Assembly: GCA_024405115.1 (NCBI GenBank)
Contig: JAKSPD010000003.1
Span: 1 to 64,000, forward strand
Reading direction: 5' to 3'
From: Lachnospiraceae bacterium
GTDB taxonomy: Bacteria > Bacillota > Clostridia > Lachnospirales > Lachnospiraceae
DNA: 64,000 nt
The notes under the pieces are model-generated. The model was not told the DNA's origin. It saw nothing but the letters and a program-made list of their open reading frames with translations, and made no database searches. Numbering within the stretch: the first letter of the stretch is position 1; each line of letters opens with the position of its first letter. Below are positions 10,324 through 19,991 of this stretch, in pieces. Both the position numbers and the translations under genes were made by a program.

Positions 10324-12359
10324 GTTATGCGAAGGTAATAATAGATATATCGGCGGAAGCCATTGACAGGGCTTTTACATACAGGATACCGGATGAACTT
10401 ACTGAAATGGTCAGGCCGGGCGTGCGTGTAAAGGTTCCTTTTGGTACCGGAAACAGGCTGAGGAACGGATATGTCATTGAACTTTCTGAAACGGTGGATT
10501 TTGATGAATCAAAGGTAAAGGATATTGCGGGGCTCTCACCAAAGGCAATGAAGGCCACCTCGGACCTTATCGAGATAGCCACGTTCATGGCCAGGGAATA
10601 CGGTTCAACCTTAAATCAGGCACTTGTGACGGCTCTCCCTGTAAAAAGGGAGATCAGGAAAAACAGCCGGAGGACAGACCCCGTTAAGCGCATCGAGGAG
10701 CTTGGATACGGCGAAAAGGAAGATGAGGTTTTAAATGAGGAACAGCAGAAGGCTGTTTCTGAGATTCTTTCCGAAACAGGCCGGCCATCACTTTTATACG
10801 GCATTACCGGCAGCGGAAAGACGAGGGTATACATTGAACTCATAAGGCGCATGCAGAAAGAGGGGAAGCAGACAATCGTGCTGATTCCCGAGATATCCCT
10901 CACTTACCAGACAGTGAACGAGCTCGCCTCGCATCTGGGCCAGAGGATAGCGGTCCTTCACTCAAAACTTACCGAAGGTGAACGCTACGAACAGTATGAC
11001 AGGGCACAGAAGGGTGAGATAGATGTGATGGTGGGTGCAAGGAGCGCCATATTCACACCGTTTGAAAACCTGGGACTCATAATCATTGACGAGGAACATG
11101 AAAAGGCATACATCTCTGATACTTCCCCCCGTTATGACGTAAGGGAGGTGGCGGTAAGAAGGGCAGAGCTTTCAGGGGCTAAGCTTCTTCTTGGAAGTGC
11201 CACACCAAGTGTGGAAAGCTACAAAAAGGCCCTGGACGGGGAGTATTCACTTTCAGTAATGAAAAAGAGGGCTTCATGGGGGGCAAGGCTTCCTGAGATT
11301 ATCGTTTCCGACATGCGCGATGAACTGGCGCAGGGAAATAAGAACGTTTTTTCACTTAAGCTCTATTCCCTCATATGTGACAGGCTTGAAAAAGGCGAAC
11401 AGACGATGCTCTTTTTAAACAGGCGCGGATATGCGGGATTTGTATCGTGCAGAAGCTGCGGTTTTGTGGTAAAATGTCCGCATTGTGACGTATCACTGAC
11501 TGCCCATAACGACTGGTACCGTGATCCTGACACGGGGGTCAGAAAGGCGGCGCTTCTGTCATGTCATTACTGCGGGTACACGGCTCCCATGCCGGGCAGG
11601 TGTCCGGAGTGCGGTTCAAAGTTCATAGCACCTTTCGGCACCGGAACACAGAAGCTTGAACAGGCTGTTAAACGCACATTCCCCGGGGCAAGGGTATTAC
11701 GGATGGACGCCGATTCAACACAGGCAAAGGATGCGCATGAAAAAATACTTTCCGAGTTCAGGAACGGTAATGCGGATATCCTCATAGGAACCCAGATGAT
11801 AGTGAAAGGCCACGACTTCCCGAATGTCACGCTTGTGGGGATAGTGGCGGCGGACCAGAGCATAAACGTGCCTGACTACGGTGCTGCCGAAAGAACATAC
11901 CAGCTTCTTACGCAGGCCTCCGGCAGGGCCGGAAGGGGCGAAAAGGAGGGTGCCGTAGTCATTCAGAGTTATGAACCTTCCCACTATGCCATCCAGATGG
12001 CTGCAGGGCGGAATTATGAGGATTTCTATAAAAGGGAAATGGGTTTCAGGAAACTCATGAAGTATCCTCCGGAGGTGTCCCTTTTATCAGTGAGGCTCCA
12101 GTCGGAGGATGAGGGGCTTCTGGATGAGGCATCGGCGAGAGCCGCGGGATTACTGACTGAACAGGGAAAGTATGTGGGAGTCACGGTGATAGGGCCATGT
12201 GAGGCGGGAGTATACAGGGTAAACGACGTGTACAGAAAGGTTATTTACCTGAAACATGAAAAGAGGGAGATACTCCTAAAGCTCCGTGACACGCTGCAGG
12301 AGTTTATCCGTACCGAATATAAAAACAGGAAGATATTTTTAAATTATGACATAAAGTGA
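10320..12359 (+). CDS. priA: Primosomal replication restart helicase PriA
   Basis: A 679-aa superfamily 2 DNA helicase that reloads the replisome at stalled forks. Walker A is GITGSGKT, the DEEH box is present, and an eight-cysteine zinc-binding region (CRSCGF, CPHC, CHYCGY, CPECGS) sits in the helicase core. It is somewhat shorter than many homologues (about 730-800 aa). The start ATG overlaps the murF stop (ATGA). In related genomes priA often heads the def-fmt-rsmB group, as it does here. Confidence 0.94.
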   Translation: MSYAKVIIDISAEAIDRAFTYRIPDELTEMVRPGVRVKVPFGTGNRLRNGYVIELSETVDFDESKVKDIAGLSPKAMKATSDLIEIATFMAREYGSTLNQALVTALPVKREIRKNSRRTDPVKRIEELGYGEKEDEVLNEEQQKAVSEILSETGRPSLLYGITGSGKTRVYIELIRRMQKEGKQTIVLIPEISLTYQTVNELASHLGQRIAVLHSKLTEGERYEQYDRAQKGEIDVMVGARSAIFTPFENLGLIIIDEEHEKAYISDTSPRYDVREVAVRRAELSGAKLLLGSATPSVESYKKALDGEYSLSVMKKRASWGARLPEIIVSDMRDELAQGNKNVFSLKLYSLICDRLEKGEQTMLFLNRRGYAGFVSCRSCGFVVKCPHCDVSLTAHNDWYRDPDTGVRKAALLSCHYCGYTAPMPGRCPECGSKFIAPFGTGTQKLEQAVKRTFPGARVLRMDADSTQAKDAHEKILSEFRNGNADILIGTQMIVKGHDFPNVTLVGIVAADQSINVPDYGAAERTYQLLTQASGRAGRGEKEGAVVIQSYEPSHYAIQMAAGRNYEDFYKREMGFRKLMKYPPEVSLLSVRLQSEDEGLLDEASARAAGLLTEQGKYVGVTVIGPCEAGVYRVNDVYRKVIYLKHEKREILLKLRDTLQEFIRTEYKNRKIFLNYDIK

Positions 12360-12370
12360 GGTAACCGAGA

Positions 12371-12874
12371 ATGGCACTTCGAGAGATCAGAAAACAGGGC
12401 GATCCCATACTTACTAAGGAATGCAAACCCGTAAAGGAAATGAACGGGAGGATGCAGGACCTTTTAGAGGATCTGTTTGACACAATGTATGAAGGAAACG
12501 GCTGCGGGCTTGCGGCTTCCCAGGTGGGAATCCTTCGACAGATGTGTGTTGTTGATGTGGGCGACGGGGAACAGTATGTGTTCATTAACCCGGAGATCAT
12601 CGAGGCTGCCGGAGAGCAGACCGACAGTGAGGGATGTCTTTCAGTGCCCGGTTACTGCGGAGTGGTTACAAGGGCGCAGCACATAAAGGTAAGGGCCCTT
12701 GACGAGAACATGGAAGAATTTGAACTTGAGGCGGATGACTTTCTTGCGAGGGCCATCCAGCATGAGATAGACCACCTCCACGGACACCTTTATACTGAAA
12801 AGGTTGAAGGTGAACTCATGACAGTGGGTGAGGGTGAAGAAGAGGAATCGGAAGAGGAAGACGTAGAAGAATGA
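12371..12874 (+). CDS. def: Peptide deformylase
   Basis: A 167-aa metalloenzyme that removes the formyl group from nascent protein N-termini. All three signature motifs are visible: GCGLAASQVG, EGCLSVPG (metal-binding Cys) and QHEIDHLHG (two metal-binding His plus catalytic Glu). The C-terminus is a short acidic tail of Glu-rich residues. The gene ends in an ATGA overlap with fmt, whose product adds the formyl group that this enzyme removes. Confidence 0.96.
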   Translation: MALREIRKQGDPILTKECKPVKEMNGRMQDLLEDLFDTMYEGNGCGLAASQVGILRQMCVVDVGDGEQYVFINPEIIEAAGEQTDSEGCLSVPGYCGVVTRAQHIKVRALDENMEEFELEADDFLARAIQHEIDHLHGHLYTEKVEGELMTVGEGEEEESEEEDVEE

Positions 12875-13791
12875 GAATCGTTTACATGGGCACACCGGAC
12901 TTTGCGGTGCAGCCCCTTAAGGCACTTTACGAGGCAGGACATGAGATACTTCTGGTCGTAAGCCAGCCGGACAAGCCGGTCGGAAGGCATGCGGAGTTAA
13001 AGCCCACTCCCGTTAAGGAAGCCGCACTTGCTTTAGGACTTCCGGTGATGCAGCCCTTAAAGGCCACAAATGAGGAATTTCTTACGGAGCTTGAAAGACT
13101 GGCTCCTGATGTCATAGTGGTGGCGGCATACGGAAAGATTTTAAGGAAGCGTCTCCTTGACATCCCGAAGTACGGCTGCGTGAACATCCACGGTTCACTT
13201 CTTCCAAGATGGCGCGGTGCCGCCCCCATACAGTGGGCTGTAATTGAAGGTGACGAAAAAGCCGGACTTACCACGATGCTCATGGGAGAGGGACTTGATA
13301 CCGGGGACATGCTTTTAAAGGAGGAAGTGGTGCTTTCCGCGGATGAAACGGGAGGATCACTTTTTGACAGGCTTTCTGAACTGGGCGGTCCGCTTATCGT
13401 AAGAACGCTTGAGGGTATCGAAAAAGGTACCATAACACCCGTTCCCCAGGATGATTCACTTTCAACTTATGCCCCCATGCTCACAAAGGAGATGGGTGAG
13501 CTTTCATTTGATAAAACAGCAGCTGAGATTGAAAGGCTGATCCGCGGGCTGACGCCATGGCCCGGAACATATACATACCTTAAGGGAAAGCTATTCAAGA
13601 TACATAAGGCGGAGGTTTCCTCTTTTGTTCCGGTGGGTGATCCCGGAACGTTCTGTGTTGATGAAGGATGCCTTTATGTGAAATGCGGAGATGAAACTGC
13701 ACTTAAGCTTCTGGAGGTTCAGATAGAGGGCAAGAAGAGAATGCCGGCGTCTGACTTCCTAAAAGGAAGCGCAAAGCTCTTGGAGGAGTAA
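12871..13791 (+). CDS. fmt: Methionyl-tRNA formyltransferase
   Basis: A 306-aa enzyme that formylates initiator Met-tRNA using 10-formyl-tetrahydrofolate. The formyltransferase core shows the conserved HGSLLPRWRGAAP segment, followed by the C-terminal tRNA-binding domain. It overlaps def by 4 bp and rsmB by one base (TAATG), a classical translation-initiation operon arrangement. Confidence 0.96.
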   Translation: MRIVYMGTPDFAVQPLKALYEAGHEILLVVSQPDKPVGRHAELKPTPVKEAALALGLPVMQPLKATNEEFLTELERLAPDVIVVAAYGKILRKRLLDIPKYGCVNIHGSLLPRWRGAAPIQWAVIEGDEKAGLTTMLMGEGLDTGDMLLKEEVVLSADETGGSLFDRLSELGGPLIVRTLEGIEKGTITPVPQDDSLSTYAPMLTKEMGELSFDKTAAEIERLIRGLTPWPGTYTYLKGKLFKIHKAEVSSFVPVGDPGTFCVDEGCLYVKCGDETALKLLEVQIEGKKRMPASDFLKGSAKLLEE

Positions 13792-15134
13792 TGCAGTACA
13801 TAATTAAGGACAATAAAAATGCCAGGGATGTGGCACTTTATGCGCTTATCAACATCACTGATGCAGGTCGGAAGGGAAATGTCTTTCTCAGGGAAACGCT
13901 CGATAAGCAGCAGGAGCTTGAGCCACGTGACCGTGCGCTATGTGAGCATGTGGTGTCAGGTACGCTCGACCACCTTTATGCAATAGATGAGGTGATAGGA
14001 AAGTATTCAAAGACTCCCGTAAGTAAGCTTAACCCTTATATCAGGGGAATCCTGCGTTTATCAGTGTGCCAGCTTTTATATATGGACAGGATACCGGCCT
14101 CTGCTGCCATAAACGAGGGGACCGAGCTTGCCAAAAAGCATGGGCTTACAGGACTTTCGGGCTTCGTGAACGGTGTTCTTCGCAATGTCTCAAGGGACAA
14201 TGAAAAGGGTGTTTCGGAGGACACGAAACTGAGGCGTGTCATGGAGGAGGGCCACATAAGGTATTCTGTTCCAAAGTGGCTTTACGTAAAGCTGGCTGAC
14301 GATTTCGGGATAGATGCCGCGGAAAAGCTTTTTGAGTCATGGCTCCTTCTGCGTAAGACTTCAGTAAGGTTCAACCTTTCAAAGGATCTTTCGGAGGATG
14401 AAATCGTATCACTCATCCGTTCTGACGGTATCGAGGCTGAAAAGATATGTGATGTGCCTCCCGTATATGAGCTTTCAGGCCTTTCAGGTAACGGCGTGGC
14501 CACACTTAAGGCTTTTTCGGAAGGATACATAACGGTGCAGGATGCATCGGCCGCTGAGGCCGTTGCCTTATGTCCTCCTGAAGAAGGAAACTATGTCATT
14601 GACCTGTGTGCGGCACCGGGAGGAAAATCCCTGGCTTTCGCTGATGCAATGTGCGGTACCGGAACGGTAGATTCAAGGGATGTATCTGAACAGAAGATAA
14701 GGCTTATTTCTGAAAATGCCAAAAGATGCGGTTTTGAAAACATAAGGGTGAGCGTAAAGGACGCCCTCAAAAAGGATAAGGACATGGCCCTGATGGCGGA
14801 TATCGTGATTGCGGACCTTCCGTGTTCGGGACTCGGCGTGGTTGCAAAAAAGCCTGACATTAAAAAGAACATCACCCCTGAAACCATTACTGACCTTCGA
14901 AACCTTCAGAGGGACATACTTGAGAATGCAGTGACGTATGTGAAGCCCGGCGGCCGTCTTTTATATTCCACATGTACTGTGACAAAAGAGGAAAATGAGG
15001 AAAATGCGATGTACATTGCGGAGAAGTTCTCATTAAAACCTCTTATCATGAAAAGGATAATGCCGGACGAACACCATGACGGTTTCTTTATTTCGGTATT
15101 TTTAAAACCTGATGACAGCAGAAGAGAAAATTGA
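13791..15134 (+). CDS. rsmB: 16S rRNA (cytosine-967-C5)-methyltransferase RsmB
   Basis: A 447-aa protein with an N-terminal NusB-like RNA-binding domain and a C-terminal SAM-dependent methyltransferase. The SAM loop is DLCAAPGGKS, and the two catalytic cysteines are in the PCSGLG and YSTCT motifs. It modifies one cytosine in 16S rRNA. The start codon overlaps the fmt stop by one base, and the 3' end overlaps rlmN by 23 bp. Confidence 0.94.
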   Translation: MQYIIKDNKNARDVALYALINITDAGRKGNVFLRETLDKQQELEPRDRALCEHVVSGTLDHLYAIDEVIGKYSKTPVSKLNPYIRGILRLSVCQLLYMDRIPASAAINEGTELAKKHGLTGLSGFVNGVLRNVSRDNEKGVSEDTKLRRVMEEGHIRYSVPKWLYVKLADDFGIDAAEKLFESWLLLRKTSVRFNLSKDLSEDEIVSLIRSDGIEAEKICDVPPVYELSGLSGNGVATLKAFSEGYITVQDASAAEAVALCPPEEGNYVIDLCAAPGGKSLAFADAMCGTGTVDSRDVSEQKIRLISENAKRCGFENIRVSVKDALKKDKDMALMADIVIADLPCSGLGVVAKKPDIKKNITPETITDLRNLQRDILENAVTYVKPGGRLLYSTCTVTKEENEENAMYIAEKFSLKPLIMKRIMPDEHHDGFFISVFLKPDDSRREN

Positions 15135-16182
15135 TAAAATAGATATATGTGGGCTTATGCCCGATGAACTCACTGAGGCTTTTAAAGAACTTAATGAGCC
15201 TTCATACAGGGCAAAACAGGTGTACGGCTGGCTGCATAAGCAGAAAGCTGCTTCTTTTGATGAGATGACAAACATCTCAAAAAAGCTCAGGTCAGCACTT
15301 TCGGAAAAATACCGTGTGACGGTCATGAATCCCGAAAAGGTGCTTGTTTCAGGAATTGACGGTACGAGAAAATATGTTTTCTCCCTTTTTGACGGGAACG
15401 TGATTGAAGCCGTGTTCATGCGCTACCATCACGGTAACAGTGTGTGCATCAGTTCCCAGGTGGGATGCAGGATGGGATGCACATTCTGTGCATCGACACT
15501 TGAAGGCTGTGTGAGGAACCTTACCGCGGCGGAAATGCTTTCCGAGATTTACAGGATAGAGACTGACACGGGTGAAAGGGTATCAAACATTGTAATAATG
15601 GGTTCCGGTGAACCTTTTGATAATTACGACGAGGTCATCAGGTTTATTAGGATGATTTCTGACGAAAACGGGGCCAACATCTCCGCAAGGAACATAACGT
15701 TAAGTACCTGCGGACTTGTTCCGGGAATCATACGGTTTGCGGATGAGGGTCTTCCGGTAACACTTGCCTTAAGCCTTCATGCACCGTATCAGGAACTTAG
15801 GGAGCAGATGATGCCGGTTGCAAGGAAATATAAGCTCCCTGAAGTACTTTCCGCATGCAGTGAGTACTTTAGAAAGACAGGAAGAAGGATAAGCTTTGAG
15901 TATTCGGTTGTGCGTGGCGTGAACGATACCCCGCAGCATGCAAGGGATCTCGCCAGGCTTATCAGAAACATACATGGACACGTCAACCTCATTCCGGTGA
16001 ATCCGGTCGAGGAGACAGGATACGAAAGTCCGGACAGAAGTTCCGTGGAACAGTTCAGGGACATTCTTACGGATGAGGGTATCAATGCAACTATCAGAAG
16101 AGAGATGGGCCGTGACATATCATCGGCCTGCGGACAGCTGAGAAGGAGACACATTAAGGATGCAGGCGTTTGCACTGACTGA
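15112..16182 (+). CDS. rlmN: Dual-specificity rRNA/tRNA adenine-C2 methyltransferase RlmN
   Basis: A 356-aa radical SAM enzyme that methylates C2 of A2503 in 23S rRNA and A37 in some tRNAs. The iron-sulfur motif CRMGCTFCAS matches CxxxCxxC, and a late cysteine (in SACGQ) is placed where the catalytic Cys of the family lies. It starts 23 bp inside rsmB with no clear Shine-Dalgarno, which suggests translation by coupling. No better downstream start is visible. Confidence 0.94.
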   Translation: MTAEEKIDKIDICGLMPDELTEAFKELNEPSYRAKQVYGWLHKQKAASFDEMTNISKKLRSALSEKYRVTVMNPEKVLVSGIDGTRKYVFSLFDGNVIEAVFMRYHHGNSVCISSQVGCRMGCTFCASTLEGCVRNLTAAEMLSEIYRIETDTGERVSNIVIMGSGEPFDNYDEVIRFIRMISDENGANISARNITLSTCGLVPGIIRFADEGLPVTLALSLHAPYQELREQMMPVARKYKLPEVLSACSEYFRKTGRRISFEYSVVRGVNDTPQHARDLARLIRNIHGHVNLIPVNPVEETGYESPDRSSVEQFRDILTDEGINATIRREMGRDISSACGQLRRRHIKDAGVCTD

Positions 16183-16903
16183 CATTGGAAAAAAGAGGGC
16201 TTCGAACCAGGATTATGTGTTTGAAAGCACGGTTCCCATCGGGAAATTCCCGAACCTTTTCATACTTGCTGACGGAATGGGAGGCCACAAGGCGGGAGAT
16301 TACGCTTCAAGGTATCTTACCGGGGAGCTTGTTTCTTTCATTTCAAAATCCGTTGACGATGCACCGGTCAGGGTATTGCAGGGGGGCATTTCCCTTGCCA
16401 ATTCCCTTATATACCGTAAGGCCAGTGAGGATGAGGATTACCGTGGAATGGGTACCACGCTGGTCGCTGCCACGGTAAGCGAGGGTTTCCTTACAGTGGC
16501 TAATGTGGGGGATTCAAGGCTTTATATCATTAATAATGAGATACGTCAGGTCACAAGGGACCATTCACTTGTTGAGGAACTTGTGGGCATGGGTGCCCTT
16601 ACGCGTGAAAGTGACGCTTACAAAAAGAAGAAGAACATAATCACAAGGGCCGTGGGCATTGAGCGTGACGTCCGTCCTGATTTTTATGATGAGGAGTTAA
16701 GTGACGGTGATTACGTGCTTCTTTGTTCTGATGGCCTAACAAACATGGTTGATGATGATACCATACTTTCAACAGTCACCGGAAACGGCAGTGTGGAGTA
16801 CAAGGTAAAAGAACTGATAAGGACCGCAAATGAAAACGGCGGAAATGACAACATAGCCATCATCCTTTTCAGGTATACGGAAGGCGGTGATATAAATGCT
16901 TGA
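16160..16903 (+). CDS. stp: PP2C-family serine/threonine phosphatase (Stp/PrpC)
   Basis: A 247-aa metal-dependent protein phosphatase with the PP2C motifs KRASNQD, ADGMGGHKAG, GDSRLY, DHSL and NGGNDNIA. It is the expected antagonist of the PASTA kinase encoded immediately downstream (8-bp overlap). AGAAGGAG (16142-16149) lies 10 nt before the ATG, so this start is well supported even though it overlaps rlmN by 23 bp. Confidence 0.94.
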   Translation: MQAFALTDIGKKRASNQDYVFESTVPIGKFPNLFILADGMGGHKAGDYASRYLTGELVSFISKSVDDAPVRVLQGGISLANSLIYRKASEDEDYRGMGTTLVAATVSEGFLTVANVGDSRLYIINNEIRQVTRDHSLVEELVGMGALTRESDAYKKKKNIITRAVGIERDVRPDFYDEELSDGDYVLLCSDGLTNMVDDDTILSTVTGNGSVEYKVKELIRTANENGGNDNIAIILFRYTEGGDINA

Positions 16904-19085
16904 GCCAGGCAGCATCCTTGACGGAAGGTATACCATAGAATCAAAGATCGGACAGGGCGGAATGTCAACTGTTTACCGCGCTGTTGACGGAAAGCTTGGA
17001 AGAAGCGTTGCAATTAAGGCACTTAAGGAGGAGTTTTCCTCAGACGATGATTTTGTCCTTAAGTTCCGAAATGAGGCCCAGTCAGTAGCCAGCCTCGTAC
17101 ATCCCAATATCGTGGGAGCCTATGATGCGGTTGACGAAGGTGACCTTCATTACATCGTCATGGAACTGGTTGACGGTGTTTCGCTTAAAAACTACATTCA
17201 GAATAAAAATGCCCTTTCAAATGACGAGTGCATCGACATTGCACTTCAGACGGCAGAGGGTATTTCCGCTGCCCATAAGGCGGGCATAGTCCACAGGGAC
17301 ATTAAGCCGCAGAACATCATCATCTCCAATGAAGGAAAGGTGAAGGTGGCTGATTTCGGTATCGCAAAGGCGGTAACGGGAGAAACCATCAGTACTGCAA
17401 TTCTGGGAAGTGCCCATTACGTTTCACCTGAGCAGGCAAAAAGCGGTAATTCCGATGAGCGCAGTGACATTTACTCACTCGGAATCACGATGTATGAGAT
17501 GATCACGGGAAGACTTCCCTTCGACGGTGAGAACACGGTAAGCGTCGTGATGGCACACATCAACACGGCAATGGTACCGCCCAAGGTTTATAACGATGAT
17601 ATTTACGGAAGTCTCAACGACATCATTTTAAAGTGTACCAGGAAAAATCCTAAGGAACGTTATCAGTCGGCAGATGAACTGATTGCGGACCTGAAAAAAT
17701 GCCAGGAAAACCCTGACGGTCACTTTGTTTCGCTCTATGAGACTGAGAAGAAAACAAAGTCGCAGGAATCCGGCGGAAACGCCCGGGAAAACGGTGAAGG
17801 CCATTCACGTGGAAGAAGCCGCAGCCATCCCGTTGACACGCTTGTGAATAAAAAGGTGCTTCTGGGCCTTGCGGCAATGGCATTCTTTGCAGTGGCGGCA
17901 GTTCTGCTTGTACATTCCTCGAAAAAGCCGGTGAAGGTACCTGAAGAGACAACGACAACCGAAGCGGTGGTTACCACACCTCAGGAAACTTCATCAGCCG
18001 TTGACATAGTCATAGCTGCTGAACAGACGGTTCCTTCCATTCTCGGACTAACCGAGGAGGAAGCCAAGGCCCTTCTTAATGATGAACATCTTGTCCTCGT
18101 AATAAACAGCGAAGAATATAACGATGTTTACCTTGCCGGAAGGATAGTTAACCAGAGCCCGGCTGAGGGTGAGGGTATTAAGAAGGGAGACAAGATATAT
18201 GCCGTGATCTCCCTTGGATCAAAGCTTGATTCCGTTATAAACTCACTTAAGGGAATCACCATTGAAGAGGCTACAAAGAGGCTTCTTTCAGTAGGGGTAA
18301 ACGTAAACGGCACAAAGAGGCAGTTCTCGGATGACGTTGATGACGGCCTTGTAATCGGTTACCTCCTTGACGACATAACTGCTGAGGGTGAGACCAAGGC
18401 ATCAGGAGAAAACGATGACAATCAGATCTCAAGTGAGGCCATATCGGGTTCCAAGGTGACAGAGGGAAGTACGGTAAAGCTCCTTATAAGTGCCGGAAAA
18501 GAATCAGAAGGCGTCATTATGCCCACACTTACGTCACTTTCGTATCAGGAAGCAATTTCCGTTATCATGAGTAACGGACTTACAGTTGGAAGTGTTGTAA
18601 TGATTCCTTCAGATGACCCGCCAACCGGAAAGGTTACCGCTCAGTCCATACAGCCTAACGAGCTTATCAAGAAGGGTACCGAAGTGAACATCCGGGTTGA
18701 CTGGAATGAGGGAACTCCGATTGAGCCTGAATCAACTACGGCCGCTGAAACGGTAAGCGAAACCACAGGTGAGGATGAAGTGATATCTCCTGACTTCTGG
18801 TATGGAAGCATTGATACTGAATATCAGATAGGGGAGTTCATCGGTCCGGCTGTAAGTGCGAATACGGTAAATGTGGCTATAAGGCTTTTACAGAGGGTAA
18901 GCGACGGATACGAGTACACGACCCTTTCTGAACCGAAGCCGATGTCAGCAGGAACAAGGTTCCCCATTTGTTTCAGGCATATACGTGGTGTCCCCGGCAT
19001 TGACAAAGGGACTGTTGAGGTATATGATTCCGATACAGGAAATTCAATCGTTGCATATGAAATCAATTTCTATCCTGCACAGTAA
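16896..19085 (+). CDS. prkC: PASTA-domain Ser/Thr protein kinase PrkC
   Basis: A 729-aa transmembrane kinase. The cytoplasmic kinase domain has GQGGMS (19-24), Lys41, HRDIKPQN and DFG. A basic juxtamembrane linker leads to one membrane segment (about 318-337), then three extracellular PASTA repeats (about 377-441, 442-531, 538-605) and a further domain of about 120 aa. PASTA repeats bind muropeptides or lipid II and link the wall state to phosphorylation of division and metabolic proteins. The second repeat carries an insertion of about 20 residues, and the C-terminal extension is not one I recognise. The pseudo-consensus site AAGGCGGTG precedes the ATG. Confidence 0.93.
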   Translation: MLEPGSILDGRYTIESKIGQGGMSTVYRAVDGKLGRSVAIKALKEEFSSDDDFVLKFRNEAQSVASLVHPNIVGAYDAVDEGDLHYIVMELVDGVSLKNYIQNKNALSNDECIDIALQTAEGISAAHKAGIVHRDIKPQNIIISNEGKVKVADFGIAKAVTGETISTAILGSAHYVSPEQAKSGNSDERSDIYSLGITMYEMITGRLPFDGENTVSVVMAHINTAMVPPKVYNDDIYGSLNDIILKCTRKNPKERYQSADELIADLKKCQENPDGHFVSLYETEKKTKSQESGGNARENGEGHSRGRSRSHPVDTLVNKKVLLGLAAMAFFAVAAVLLVHSSKKPVKVPEETTTTEAVVTTPQETSSAVDIVIAAEQTVPSILGLTEEEAKALLNDEHLVLVINSEEYNDVYLAGRIVNQSPAEGEGIKKGDKIYAVISLGSKLDSVINSLKGITIEEATKRLLSVGVNVNGTKRQFSDDVDDGLVIGYLLDDITAEGETKASGENDDNQISSEAISGSKVTEGSTVKLLISAGKESEGVIMPTLTSLSYQEAISVIMSNGLTVGSVVMIPSDDPPTGKVTAQSIQPNELIKKGTEVNIRVDWNEGTPIEPESTTAAETVSETTGEDEVISPDFWYGSIDTEYQIGEFIGPAVSANTVNVAIRLLQRVSDGYEYTTLSEPKPMSAGTRFPICFRHIRGVPGIDKGTVEVYDSDTGNSIVAYEINFYPAQ

Positions 19086-19096
19086 GGAGTCCGGAT

Positions 19097-19981
19097 TTGA
19101 CAGGCAAGATAATTAAGGCTATTTCGGGCTTCTACTACATCAGGAGCGAAAATCAGACATGGACATGCAGGGCAAAGGGCGTCTTCAGAAACATCGGCGT
19201 AAAGCCGCTTGTGGGTGATGATGTCACTTTTGATGCTGTTTTTCCGGAAAGGCTTGAGGGAAACCTCACAGGTGTCCTTAAAAGAAACAATGTGCTCATA
19301 AGGCCGCAGTGTGCCAATGTGGACCAGGCACTCATAGTTTTCGCAGTACGTGAACCGGACCCGAGCTTTAACCTTTTGGACCGTTTTCTGATACATATGG
19401 GAATGCAGGATATTCCCACAGTCATTTTTTTTAACAAGACTGACCTTGATACTGACGGGAATGGATCTGTGTACAGGGATATCTATGAAAAGGCCGGTTA
19501 CAGTGTCATAACAGGTTCCACGACGGATGAACGGACCATCGGGGAGGTCGTTACGGCCTTAAAGGGAAAGACCACAGTTCTTGCAGGGCCTTCGGGTGTG
19601 GGGAAATCCTCCCTTACGAATAAACTATATGAAGGTGCCGGGATGGAAGTGGGTGAGCTTTCCGAAAAGATTAAAAGGGGAAAGCAGACCACAAGGCATA
19701 CGGAGCTGTTCGCAATGGATGACCAAAGCTTCATTCTTGATACCCCGGGATTTACTTCCCTTTATGTGGATGGCGTTCCCTCTGAGGATATCAGGTTTTA
19801 TTTTGAGGAGTTTACCGGGCCGTCAAAGGAATGCCGTTTCAACGGATGCAGTCATGTGAACGAGCCGCTAAGCATGTGCATGGTAAAAAAGTATGTAAAT
19901 GAGGGCAGGATCAGCCGGTTAAGGTATGACGACTACTGCCAGATATATAAAGAAGTAAAAGAAAGCGAACATAAGTACTAG
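19097..19981 (+). CDS. rsgA: Small ribosomal subunit biogenesis GTPase RsgA
   Basis: A 294-aa circularly permuted GTPase that acts late in 30S maturation. An N-terminal OB-fold is followed by the GTPase domain (NKTDLD, AGPSGVGKSS, DTPGF) and a C-terminal zinc site (CRFNGCSH ... C). The start is TTG at 19097. AAGGAGT (19084-19090) ends 6 nt before it and overlaps the prkC stop codon, so the non-ATG start is firmly placed. Confidence 0.94.
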   Translation: MTGKIIKAISGFYYIRSENQTWTCRAKGVFRNIGVKPLVGDDVTFDAVFPERLEGNLTGVLKRNNVLIRPQCANVDQALIVFAVREPDPSFNLLDRFLIHMGMQDIPTVIFFNKTDLDTDGNGSVYRDIYEKAGYSVITGSTTDERTIGEVVTALKGKTTVLAGPSGVGKSSLTNKLYEGAGMEVGELSEKIKRGKQTTRHTELFAMDDQSFILDTPGFTSLYVDGVPSEDIRFYFEEFTGPSKECRFNGCSHVNEPLSMCMVKKYVNEGRISRLRYDDYCQIYKEVKESEHKY

Positions 19982-19991
19982 GAGGCACACA

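Noticed and set aside
12927..13433. Minus-strand open frame of 168 aa within fmt
   Set aside because: Ser/Pro-rich shadow translation of a well-supported gene, with no start signal.
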